DNA of 21,476 nucleotides. It comes from Acidianus hospitalis. GTDB taxonomy: Archaea; Thermoproteota; Thermoprotei_A; Sulfolobales; Sulfolobaceae. Each line of letters begins with the position of its first letter. The stretch's first letter is position 1. The notes beneath the pieces were generated by a model. That model saw only the letters and a program-made list of their open reading frames with translations, did no database searches and had not been told where the DNA came from. The translations under genes were made by a program, and so were the position numbers. The stretch spans positions 1 through 21,476 of the forward strand of contig QEFD01000233.1 of NCBI GenBank assembly GCA_003086435.1. Direction: 5' to 3'. Of this stretch, positions 1-6,407 are shown in pieces.

Positions 1-118
1 TATTATGTTTACAAATTAGGGTATGAGAAAGACAACGTAAGAGAAACTTACGTTGGCTCCTTAACTGACGTAGTTAGATCATATCTAAAAATGAAAGAAA
101 CCGTAGTATCCTCCACAG

Positions 119-193
119 CGGGCCCGCCGGGATTTGAACCCGGGACCTCTGGTTCCGGAGACCAGGGCTCTGTCCTGGCTGAGCTACGGGCCC
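119..193 (-). tRNA. tRNA-Arg (anticodon CCG)
   Basis: On the minus strand a full cloverleaf can be folded. The acceptor stem is GGGCCCG/CGGGCCC, the D arm is GCTC/GAGC, and the anticodon stem is CTGGT/ACCAG around loop CTCCGGA, giving anticodon CCG. The T stem is CCGGG/CCCGG around TTCAAAT. The discriminator base is G, CCA is not encoded and there is no intron. The 3' half is the attachment site used by the overlapping SSV-type integrase fragment. An AT-rich stretch at about 205-219 probably holds its TATA box. Confidence 0.96.
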
Positions 194-197
194 CTAA

Positions 198-204
198 TTT
201 TTAA
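198..204 (+). promoter_or_regulatory. Likely TATA box of the rpiA operon
   Basis: TTTTTAA is centred about 28 bases before the ATG at 229, the spacing expected for a leaderless archaeal transcript. The upstream TTG at 220 would be too close. The same 25-base AT-rich gap must also serve the leftward tRNA-Arg gene. Confidence 0.5.
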
Positions 205-228
205 TGTTATTTAATAATATTGAGCTTA

Positions 229-912
229 ATGGATGCTAAAGAAATAGTCGCAAAGTATTCAATTGACTATATAAAAGATAAAAAGATAATTGGAATAGGA
301 ACAGGAAAAACAATTAGGAAATTGATAGAGACAATAAGTGATATTGATATTTTTAAAACAAAACAATATATGGCTAGCTCAATAGATAGCGAAATTGAGC
401 TAAGTAAAAGAGGGTTCTCGGTAATTTCGCTATTTTCTGGCATAATTCCAGACGTTTATATAGATAGCTTTGACTTCCTAATTAGAGAAAATAACGGTAA
501 AATAGTACTCATAAAAGGAGGTGGCGGGGCATTATTTAGGGAGAAACTATTAACTGTTAATTCTAAAGAGAGAATTTTTATTGGAGAAATAAGCAAATTA
601 AAAGTACCAAAAATTCTTCAAATACCAATAGAAATAGTTCCAGTCTCGCTAAGTTATGTATTAACCAGTTTAACTAGTCAAGGATTTAGAGTCAAAATAC
701 GAGAAAGTCAAGGTAAAATAGGCCCATTAATATCAGATAACGGCAACATAATTCTAGACATGGAAGTTGATAATACTCAAGATCTATGCAAGTTAAACAA
801 TGAGCTAAGTAATATTGTAGGCGTAATAGAAACAGGTATATTTTGTGACTTGTACGATACTATAATATTGGCAGATACTGATGGAAGACTTGAGATTATT
901 AAAAAAAGCTAA
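229..912 (+). CDS. rpiA: Ribose-5-phosphate isomerase A
   Basis: It interconverts ribose 5-phosphate and ribulose 5-phosphate, supplying ribose for nucleotides; many archaea make this pentose without an oxidative branch. The phosphate-binding loop GIGTGKT is at residues 22-28 and the family signature KGGGGALFREK at about 96-106. Counterparts of the E. coli catalytic residues D81, D84, K94 and E103 are visible as D79, D82, K96 and E105. The usual DGADE stretch reads DSFDF, so both aspartates are kept but their surroundings differ. At 227 aa it has the normal family length. I prefer ATG 229, about 28 bases after a TATA-like box, although an in-frame TTG at 220 would add three residues. It is the first gene of a packed operon, and its end overlaps the next gene by 32 bases. 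Confidence 0.9.
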   Translation: MDAKEIVAKYSIDYIKDKKIIGIGTGKTIRKLIETISDIDIFKTKQYMASSIDSEIELSKRGFSVISLFSGIIPDVYIDSFDFLIRENNGKIVLIKGGGGALFREKLLTVNSKERIFIGEISKLKVPKILQIPIEIVPVSLSYVLTSLTSQGFRVKIRESQGKIGPLISDNGNIILDMEVDNTQDLCKLNNELSNIVGVIETGIFCDLYDTIILADTDGRLEIIKKS

Positions 913-1234
913 AATTTCCGTAATGCAAGGCAGAATAGTAAAAATACGATCCAAGCAAGGGTTTCTTTTTACATACGTTTTTCTGGGTAAAGACGGTTCC
1001 AAGCATAAGGATCATATAGTAAATGAAAACTACTGTGATTGCGAATTCTTTATCTTCAATAAGATTTACAAGGATAAAGCTTTTTGTTATCATATTTTAG
1101 CATTAAAAATCGCGTTACATAGAGAGAAGATTATTACTATAGATGTCGAATTTAACGATTTTTTAGATATAATTAGAGAAATAAGACATGACGGAAAATC
1201 ATTAAAATTAAGAAAACTGATATACACCACATGA
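881..1234 (+). CDS. Small SWIM zinc-finger protein
   Basis: This 117-aa protein has a CxC-x14-CxH pattern (C52, C54, C69, H71), the SWIM zinc-binding signature. SWIM domains are thought to bind nucleic acid or protein; no enzymatic domain is attached here. The N-terminal half (about 12-50) is predicted to be beta-rich. The ATG at 881 overlaps rpiA by 32 bases; a later in-frame ATG at 923 would avoid the overlap and still keep the zinc site. Its stop codon shares the ATGA at 1231-1234 with the next gene, suggesting translational coupling. Known: SWIM proteins occur near DNA-repair and recombination functions in some archaea. Its specific role here cannot be told from sequence. Confidence 0.75.
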   Translation: MEDLRLLKKAKISVMQGRIVKIRSKQGFLFTYVFLGKDGSKHKDHIVNENYCDCEFFIFNKIYKDKAFCYHILALKIALHREKIITIDVEFNDFLDIIREIRHDGKSLKLRKLIYTT

Positions 1235-1371
1235 ATATAATGGAAATTACGCTGATAGCCACTATTCTAGTATTGGGATTAGGAATTATTTATGTTACTT
1301 TCTTGGAAATTCTTGAGGAGCCAAGAAAGAAAAAGGTATTAATTTCTAATAAAAGAAAGAAGAGGGAGTAA
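1231..1371 (+). CDS. 46-aa single-span membrane protein, unknown function
   Basis: It starts in an ATGA overlap with the SWIM gene and ends two bases before the Elf1 start, so it sits inside the operon with no room for another gene. The first ~28 residues form one hydrophobic segment (EITLIATILVLGLGIIYV and onward). A very basic tail follows, with two clusters of lysine and arginine (PRKKK and KRKKRE). This suggests one membrane span with the charged tail in the cytoplasm. I do not recognise the family. The tight spacing supports it being real; its small size leaves some doubt. Confidence 0.6.
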   Translation: MNIMEITLIATILVLGLGIIYVTFLEILEEPRKKKVLISNKRKKRE

Positions 1372-1373
1372 AA

Positions 1374-1679
1374 ATGGGAGGTAAAAGAAAGAAGAGAACT
1401 AAGATTATTAAACCCAAACCTAAGTTACCAAAAACCTTTGAATGCCCTAGATGTGGTAGAATTGCAATCTCTGTAGAGATTAAAAACGGTATTGCACGCA
1501 TAAAATGCGGTAATTGCGGACTATCTGCAGACATAGAGGTACCTCCTGTATTCGATGAAGCAAATGCATATGGTAAATTCATAGATTTGTACCTTGATGG
1601 AAAGTTAGAAATAAAAGAAAGCAATAAAGAGGAAAGCACAAATGAAGGAGAAGATAAGCAAGTACATACAACAACTTAG
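1374..1679 (+). CDS. elf1: Elf1-like transcription elongation factor (zinc ribbon)
   Basis: This 101-aa protein starts with a basic tail ([10 protein letters not shown]), followed by [12 protein letters not shown] and a second knuckle CGNCG. The four zinc ligands are C24, C27, C45 and C48. A lysine/arginine-rich N-terminus, a four-cysteine zinc ribbon and a conserved tyrosine/acidic region at about 65-80 are the layout of archaeal and eukaryotic Elf1, which binds elongating RNA polymerase. The acidic tail after residue 80 is not conserved in the family. The last 38 bases overlap the next gene in another frame, so this tail may be shaped by that overlap. The neighbouring protein-export and lipid genes are growth functions, but no direct link is evident. 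Confidence 0.85.
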   Translation: MGGKRKKRTKIIKPKPKLPKTFECPRCGRIAISVEIKNGIARIKCGNCGLSADIEVPPVFDEANAYGKFIDLYLDGKLEIKESNKEESTNEGEDKQVHTTT

Positions 1680-2388
1680 TGAAGAAGGTGCGTTACATTT
1701 TTCTCTTATAGATCCAGATAAAATATCTAATTTAGATAAGCTTGATTCCCTCGCAAGAAAGCTATACGAAGCTGGAACTTCGGCGTTTTTAATAGGAGGA
1801 ACCTTAGGCGTTTCTAAAGATAAATTAGATAATGTTCTAGAAATTCTGAGCGATATTAAAATTCCTAAAATAATTTTTCCAAGTAACATAAATTTAATTT
1901 CAGAGAAAGCTGATGCTATATTATTTCTATCTCTTCTTAATTCAGACGATATATATTACGTAATAGGTGCTCAAGTTGTTGCAGCTCCTTTGATAAAAAA
2001 ACTCGGTATAGAAGTATTACCTACTGGATATTTAATCATAGGTTATGGAGGTACTGCAGGACATATAGGAAGAGCTAGAATTATTCCATTCGATAATAAT
2101 GACTTAGCGTTATCTTATGCATTAGCTGCAGAGTTTATGGGTATGAAATTTCTTTATTTAGAAGCAGGTTCTGGATCTCCAGAGCCAGTTAAGCCAGAAA
2201 TGGTGTCATTAATAAGAAGATTTACTAATCTTACAATTATAGTAGGAGGAGGAATTAGGACTCAAGAAACAGCAATAAAATTAGCAGAAGCAGGTGCTCA
2301 CATAATAGTTACAGGTAACATAATAGAGGATAACCCAGAAAAAGCTATAAAAATAATAGAGAGTATTAGAAATTATAGGCGAGTTTAA
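1642..2388 (+). CDS. Geranylgeranylglyceryl phosphate synthase
   Basis: It joins sn-glycerol-1-phosphate to geranylgeranyl diphosphate, the first ether bond of archaeal membrane lipids. The 248-aa TIM barrel shows family signatures in order: [13 protein letters not shown] (about 15-27), [12 protein letters not shown] (about 45-56), [12 protein letters not shown] (about 172-183), VGGGIRT (about 202-208) and IVTGNIIE near the end, which together form the phosphate- and Mg-binding sites. Its ATG lies inside the Elf1 gene (38-base overlap) with a GAGG-like ribosome binding site upstream. The stop is followed without a gap by the Sec61 beta start. It is probably a soluble or peripheral enzyme working at the membrane. 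Confidence 0.93.
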   Translation: MKEKISKYIQQLSEEGALHFSLIDPDKISNLDKLDSLARKLYEAGTSAFLIGGTLGVSKDKLDNVLEILSDIKIPKIIFPSNINLISEKADAILFLSLLNSDDIYYVIGAQVVAAPLIKKLGIEVLPTGYLIIGYGGTAGHIGRARIIPFDNNDLALSYALAAEFMGMKFLYLEAGSGSPEPVKPEMVSLIRRFTNLTIIVGGGIRTQETAIKLAEAGAHIIVTGNIIEDNPEKAIKIIESIRNYRRV

Positions 2389-2565
2389 ATGCCTTCAACT
2401 AAAAAGAGGAAAGAAAATATACCTTTAGCTTCTATGGCTGGATTAATAAGATACTATGATGAAGAGAATGAGAAAGTTAAAATTGACCCTAAAGTTGCAT
2501 TAATTGGAAGTATTGTTTTAATAGCAATCATATTAACACTATCTAAGCTAGTTCCTCCACCATAA
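2389..2565 (+). CDS. secG: Preprotein translocase subunit Sec61 beta (SecG)
   Basis: This 58-aa protein begins MPSTKKRKENIPLASMAGLIRYYDEEN. The basic start, the AGLIRYYDEE signature and a single C-terminal membrane span (about 36-56) are the hallmarks of archaeal Sec61 beta, the small non-essential subunit of the SecYE channel that exports proteins and inserts membrane proteins. The tail-anchored layout puts the N-terminus in the cytoplasm. The ATG directly follows the stop of the GGGP synthase gene, so translation is probably coupled. The pairing with a membrane-lipid gene fits a shared membrane-building operon. Confidence 0.93.
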   Translation: MPSTKKRKENIPLASMAGLIRYYDEENEKVKIDPKVALIGSIVLIAIILTLSKLVPPP

Positions 2566-2575
2566 GGTATCTAAT

Positions 2576-3148
2576 ATGATTCCTGATTTTTCTGAGCTTA
2601 AGAAATTAAGGCAAATAGCTGGTTTAACTCAAGCAGAATTAGCTAAAAGGGTAGGCGTGTCACAGTCTTTCATAGCTAAAATAGAGAATGGTAAGATAGA
2701 CCCAAAATTTTCAATAATTAAGAAAATTTATGATGAATTACTTTTAATGATAAATATTCAAGATACTGCTGAAAAAATAATGCACTCGCCAGTTATTGTG
2801 GCTCATGAAAAAGATGATATACTTAGTGTAGTAAATAAAATGGAAAACTATAACATTTCTCAAATACCTGTAGTTAATAATGATGAAAAATTAATTGGTA
2901 TAATTTATGATTACGTGTTGCTACGCAAAATTATCTCTAATAATATTAAGAAGCTTACAGCATCAAAAGTAATGTCTCCCTTACCCCCACTAATTCAGAA
3001 AACTGAACCTATTAATGGAATTTTAAGGCTATTTAGTAAATATTCCGTTGTACTAGTTATAGATGATAAATTACATCCATTGGGCATAATTACTAGAAGC
3101 GATTTAATAGGATTCTTGGTTAAACATAAATTGGAAGAGCCCCAGTAG
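2576..3148 (+). CDS. HTH (XRE) plus tandem CBS domain regulator
   Basis: This 190-aa protein has an XRE-type helix-turn-helix at about 5-55, with recognition segment GLTQAELAKRVGVSQSFIAK. Two CBS domains follow at about 65-125 and 128-185. CBS pairs bind adenine nucleotides or SAM, so this is probably a DNA-binding regulator that senses an adenosyl ligand; the ligand and targets are unknown. It starts 10 bases after Sec61 beta with an AGGT-like site 8 bases before the ATG. Its last 16 bases overlap the RNase P RNA gene: codons GAA GAG CCC CAG are the 5' strand of helix P1 and the stop follows directly. The rnpB promoter also appears to lie inside this gene. Confidence 0.9.
   Translation: MIPDFSELKKLRQIAGLTQAELAKRVGVSQSFIAKIENGKIDPKFSIIKKIYDELLLMINIQDTAEKIMHSPVIVAHEKDDILSVVNKMENYNISQIPVVNNDEKLIGIIYDYVLLRKIISNNIKKLTASKVMSPLPPLIQKTEPINGILRLFSKYSVVLVIDDKLHPLGIITRSDLIGFLVKHKLEEPQ
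3103..3109 (+). promoter_or_regulatory. TATA box for RNase P RNA, inside the HTH-CBS gene
   Basis: TTTAATA, with purine-rich sequence upstream (AGAAGCGA) as expected for a BRE, is centred about 27 bases before the predicted 5' end of the RNA near 3133. This is the spacing of a Sulfolobus promoter. Confidence 0.5.
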
Positions 3149-3443
3149 GGGGCTACGGGGATATCCTGAGGAAACTCCAGCCTCCAGATCAAGGGAAGTC
3201 CCGCGAGGGACAAGGGTAGTACCCTTGGCAACTGCACAGAAAACTTACCCCTAAATATTCAATGAGTATGATTCGACTCTTACCTTGGCGACAAGGTAAG
3301 ATAGATGAAGAGAATATTTAGGGGTTGAAACGCAGTCCTTCCCGGAGCAAGTAGGGGGGTCAATGAGAATGATCCGAAGACCTCCCTTGACGCATAGTCT
3401 AATCCCCCAAATACAGAAGCTGGGTTATTGCTGGGGCTCTTCC
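3133..3443 (+). ncRNA. rnpB: RNase P RNA
   Basis: This is the catalytic RNA of RNase P, which trims the 5' leader of pre-tRNAs. Conserved blocks appear in the expected order: GAGGAAACTCC (CR-I) near 3169-3179, ACAGAAAACTTACC (CR-IV) at about 3236-3249, and ATACAGAAGCTGGGTTAT (CR-V, pairing with CR-I) at about 3411-3428. The ends pair perfectly over 13 bases, GGAAGAGCCCCAG (3133-3145) with CTGGGGCTCTTCC (3431-3443), forming helix P1. A long hairpin at about 3249-3324 begins CCCCTAAATATTC and closes with its complement; inside it TTACCTTG pairs with CAAGGTAA around a GCGA (GNRA) tetraloop. The length of about 311 bases suits archaeal type A RNA. Both ends overlap protein genes: the HTH-CBS gene on the left (same strand) and tsr3 on the right (opposite strand). 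Confidence 0.93.
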
Positions 3444-3928
3444 TTTAAAAAGGATTTTTCTATCTCTATTATTTCGTCTTTATGTTTCCCTCTATAACTT
3501 TCTAAAAGCTCCTTATTCAGATCATAGAATGTCTTTCCCCATTTATATAATGATAAAAGTTTCAAAGAGATATCTATGAAGTTTAAAATATAAAGGCTAG
3601 CAGAAACAGCTTCCAGTGAAGATAGTTTATAGGGTTTTGCATAATTTATCGGATTACCTGCAAATAGTAAAGGCAATCTTCTAGAGAATCTAGACATAAA
3701 TCTTGCATAAAATTTAGCATCACTTTTATTCCAAGAACTATCAATCACACTTAAACCGTACTTGTTAACTATTTCAACATCGTCTATAGAGATTACTTCT
3801 TCAGATAAAGGATTTAAAACAATGCCTCTGGGTTTTTCAGTATATTTAGCAAATCCGAATCTCACCATCTTTCTCCCAGTTGACTTCTCTGGATCATCTT
3901 CATAGAGTTCTATGACAAAAATTTTCAA
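3425..3928 (-). CDS. tsr3: Tsr3-type 16S rRNA aminocarboxypropyltransferase
   Basis: It is expected to transfer the aminocarboxypropyl group of SAM to N1-methylpseudouridine in helix 31 of small-subunit rRNA. Family motifs seen in the 167 aa are STGRKMVRFG near residue 15, GIVLNPLSEE, GLSVIDSSW (about 59-67), RLPLLFAGNPINYAKPYKLSSLEA (about 84-107) and KWGKTFYDLNKELLE near the end. It starts at TTG 3928 (MKIFVIELYEDD), which matches the usual N-terminus, and a TATA-like sequence about 28 bases upstream suggests a leaderless message. The promoter seems shared with the divergent RAM-domain gene. The C-terminus (EEPQQ) is encoded by the complement of the rnpB 3' strand. Confidence 0.88.
   Translation of the reverse strand: MKIFVIELYEDDPEKSTGRKMVRFGFAKYTEKPRGIVLNPLSEEVISIDDVEIVNKYGLSVIDSSWNKSDAKFYARFMSRFSRRLPLLFAGNPINYAKPYKLSSLEAVSASLYILNFIDISLKLLSLYKWGKTFYDLNKELLESYRGKHKDEIIEIEKSFLKEEPQQ
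3442..3461 (+). terminator. Possible hairpin/T-run terminator of rnpB
   Basis: TCCTTT pairs with AAAGGA across a two-base gap, followed by TTTTT. It starts where helix P1 ends. A T-run is the main archaeal termination signal; the hairpin is small and may not matter. The site lies in the coding sequence of the convergent tsr3 gene. Confidence 0.4.
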
Positions 3929-3952
3929 AATTACTCGTAAAGTTCTTATAGT

Positions 3953-3966
3953 GCTATATATTAAAA
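3953..3966. promoter_or_regulatory. Shared two-way TATA region for tsr3 and the RAM-domain gene
   Basis: GCTATATATTAAAA reads as a TATA box on both strands. Its centre (about 3957) is about 27-29 bases from both TTG starts, 3928 leftward and 3984 rightward. Confidence 0.5.
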
Positions 3967-3983
3967 CTAATGGGAGTTTAAAA

Positions 3984-4252
3984 TTGATATCAAACCCTCA
4001 GTCTAAAAATGTATCCGCGATAATCTTAATAAATACAGACGCTGGAGGAGAGGAAGAAGTTTATGAGAAATTAAAGGAACTAAAGGAAGTTTCGGAAGCT
4101 TATATAGTATATGGTGTTTATGATATAGTAGCTAAAATAGAAGCGCAAGATATGGATTCATTAAGGAATTTTGTTAGCTCTACTATAAGAAAATTACCTA
4201 AGGTTAGATCTACCTTAACAATGATCATAATGGAGAGTAGCACGATGAAAAA

Positions 4253-4256
<4 letters not shown>
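3984..4256 (+). CDS. Stand-alone Lrp/AsnC ligand-binding (RAM) domain protein
   Basis: The frame is open from an ATG at 3912, but that start would overlap tsr3 and add 24 residues unlike the family. A TTG at 3984 lies about 26 bases after a TATA box and gives a 90-aa protein beginning [18 protein letters not shown], which fits. The body ([21 protein letters not shown] through [11 protein letters not shown]) is the ACT-like RAM domain of Lrp regulators without a DNA-binding domain. Such proteins form oligomers that bind amino acids and may modulate full-length Lrp proteins. Its stop overlaps the tiaS start in ATGA, so the two are probably made together. Confidence 0.85.
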
Positions 4257-5551
<1,295 letters not shown>

Positions 5552-5887
5552 GCGAATTTTGAACTTTAGGTAAAAATACGACTTATATACTAATAAAACA
5601 CTTCATTAAAGAAAAGATAGCTACAAGTTTCTCCCAACTTAATGATATAAAATAAATGAAAGAAGAAGATCCAATTTAATAATAAGGATAAAGTAACTTA
5701 GACTCTACTTATTGCCTAATATTTGATAATTCAGAATTTAATAAAAATTTACATGATCTAACATTTCTAGTATACAATAATTAATCGAAACATGATTTTT
5801 GTATAACTGCGGAATTATTATCACCGCCTTTTTACTCAACGTCTGATATGATAATTAACAGTCCTTAAATAGCCCAAACTGATAAAT
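5552..5887. other. Gene-free AT-rich stretch, probably decayed integrated-element sequence
   Basis: I find no plausible gene on either strand; all frames are broken by stops. There is no copy of the tRNA-Ala 3' half (no second att site), no ORB match and no obvious tandem repeat. It lies on the 3' side of tRNA-Ala, where an SSV-type element would have been inserted, so it may be what remains after deletion. TTAAATA at 5865-5871 could be an old promoter for the integrase fragment. Confidence 0.45.
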
Positions 5888-6132
5888 ATGGGCAGGGTTA
5901 TAAAGTTTTCTCAGCCAAGCAATATAAGATTCGTCAAAGAGGGAAGAAGTATTATGTTTACTTAATAGAGAAGGACAAAGACGGTAACGTAAGAGAGCGT
6001 TACATTGGCCCCTTAGATAATATAATCGAAACTTACTTAGTAATGGGGGTCTGGGGGTATACCCCAGAGTGGACCGGCCGGGATTTGAACCCGGGACCTT
6101 CCGGTTGCAAGCCGGACACTCTTCCAGGCTGA
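5888..6132 (+). pseudogene. Frameshifted N-terminal fragment (intN) of a second SSV-type integrase
   Basis: From ATG 5888 the frame reads MGRVIKFSQPSNIRFVKEGR and then leaves the homologous frame. One frame over, it continues KKYYVYLIEKDKDGNVRERYIGPL, then IIETYLVM, then antisense through tRNA-Ala as TGRDLNPGPSGCK, to a stop at about 6130-6132. The layout matches the fragment at 1-204 ([19 protein letters not shown]). Restoring one A in the AGAAG run at about 5944-5949 would rejoin the frames, so a one-base deletion is the simplest cause. No recombinase core is present. It is a relic: an element once inserted in tRNA-Ala and was lost, leaving intN. Confidence 0.8.
6050..6068. repeat. GC-rich inverted repeat just past the tRNA-Ala 3' end
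   Basis: TCTGGGG and CCCCAGA flank a five-base GTATA spacer, giving a perfect 7-bp stem in a generally AT-rich area. It begins two bases beyond the tRNA-Ala 3' end and lies inside the integrase fragment, in what would be the att-flanking arm. No T-run follows on either strand, so it is not an obvious terminator. Confidence 0.6.
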
Positions 6133-6143
6133 GCTACCGGCCC
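6070..6143 (-). tRNA. tRNA-Ala (anticodon TGC)
   Basis: On the minus strand the acceptor stem is GGGCCGG/CCGGTCC with the G3-U70 wobble pair that identifies alanine tRNA. The D arm is GCTC/GAGT, the anticodon stem TCCGG/CCGGA around CTTGCAA (anticodon TGC), and the T stem CCGGG/CCCGG around TTCAAAT. The discriminator is A, CCA is not encoded and there is no intron. Its 3' half served as an integration site for the lost SSV-type element. Confidence 0.96.
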
Positions 6144-6164
6144 CATATTCTAATTAAAATCTAG

Positions 6165-6171
6165 GTTTATA
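6165..6171 (-). promoter_or_regulatory. TATA box of tRNA-Ala
   Basis: Minus-strand TTATAAA is centred about 25 bases upstream of the mature 5' end at 6143. It lies about 20 bases from the first ORB element, at the edge of the replication origin. Confidence 0.55.
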
Positions 6172-6192
6172 AGTTCAACTATCTAAGTGTCT

Positions 6193-6217
6193 CTCCCCCT
6201 TTATTTCTCTTGGAAAA
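6193..6217 (-). repeat. ORB1 (inverted, degenerate dyad)
   Basis: Compared with the other two boxes, the dyad CCAGTGGAAA reads CCAAGAGAAA (three changes), while the AAATAAAGGGG part is intact. It faces the unwinding region from the left. Confidence 0.75.
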
Positions 6218-6281
6218 TATCTACTAAAAGGGACAACATGTATATTATACAAACTTTATATTCTAGTTACTCAAACCTAAG

Positions 6282-6304
6282 TTTTCCAGTGGAAATAAAG
6301 GGGT
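6282..6304 (+). repeat. ORB2
   Basis: It has a complete dyad TTTCCAGTGGAAA followed by TAAAGGGGT. It is 41 bases from ORB3 measured dyad to dyad, close to four helical turns. Confidence 0.88.
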
Positions 6305-6323
6305 GCCTGTTTTTCTCTTACAA

Positions 6324-6345
6324 TTTCCAGTGGAAATAAAGGGGT
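6324..6345 (+). repeat. ORB3
   Basis: It is identical to ORB2 over 22 bases and lies about 63 bases before the orc1-1 start codon, so Orc1-1 bound here could affect its own transcription. Confidence 0.88.
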
Positions 6346-6407
6346 ATTTTACTCCCCGGTTAAGGCAAAGTTATTATAAGCAGTTTTATTACGATTCATA
6401 TATTGTA

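Larger units (their letters stand above)
1..204 (+). pseudogene. N-terminal fragment (intN) of SSV-type integrase, overlapping tRNA-Arg
   Basis: The reading frame is open from base 1, so its own start lies left of the window, and it stops at 202-204. The peptide begins [19 protein letters not shown], continues through a VVRSYLKMK segment, and then reads antisense through the tRNA as [13 protein letters not shown]. From memory this closely matches the N-terminal part of the SSV1 integrase, which uses a tRNA-Arg(CCG) gene as its attachment site. After the anticodon region the match ends and the frame continues into chromosomal tRNA sequence ([14 protein letters not shown]). This is what integration leaves when it splits the int gene: intN stays joined to the intact tRNA, while intC should lie at the other end of the element, to the left. 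No catalytic domain is present, so it cannot be an active recombinase. The tRNA 3' end faces left, so the element, or its remains, should lie left of the window. Confidence 0.85.
6193..6345. other. oriC1: Replication origin, oriC1 type, with three ORB elements
   Basis: Between tRNA-Ala and orc1-1 lie three origin recognition boxes. Two are direct repeats of TTTCCAGTGGAAATAAAGGG followed by GT (ORB2, 6282-6304; ORB3, 6324-6345). One is inverted (ORB1, 6193-6217, reading TTTTCCAAGAGAAATAAAGG then GGGAG on the minus strand). The A/T dyad followed by a G-string is the ORB pattern bound by Orc1-1. The 64 bases between ORB1 and ORB2 (6218-6281) are AT-rich and flanked by oppositely facing boxes, as expected for the unwinding element. 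Position beside cdc6-1, orientation and element number fit oriC1 of Sulfolobus as I know it. Confidence 0.88.

Noticed and set aside
3912..3983. ATG 3912 as start of the RAM-domain gene
   Set aside because: It would overlap tsr3 and precede the TATA box; the extra residues do not fit the domain.
5552..5887. Search for a second att copy, a small gene or a CRISPR-like array
   Set aside because: There is no tRNA-Ala 3' half copy, no regular repeat and no open frame of useful length.
6341..6357. GGGG...CCCC inverted pair after ORB3 as a terminator
   Set aside because: The stem is four bases around a nine-base loop with no T-run; the Gs are better explained as the ORB G-string.
6303..6407. Longer open frame upstream of orc1-1
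   Set aside because: It translates the ORB repeats and has no resemblance to Orc1 N-termini; ATG 6408 matches the known start.
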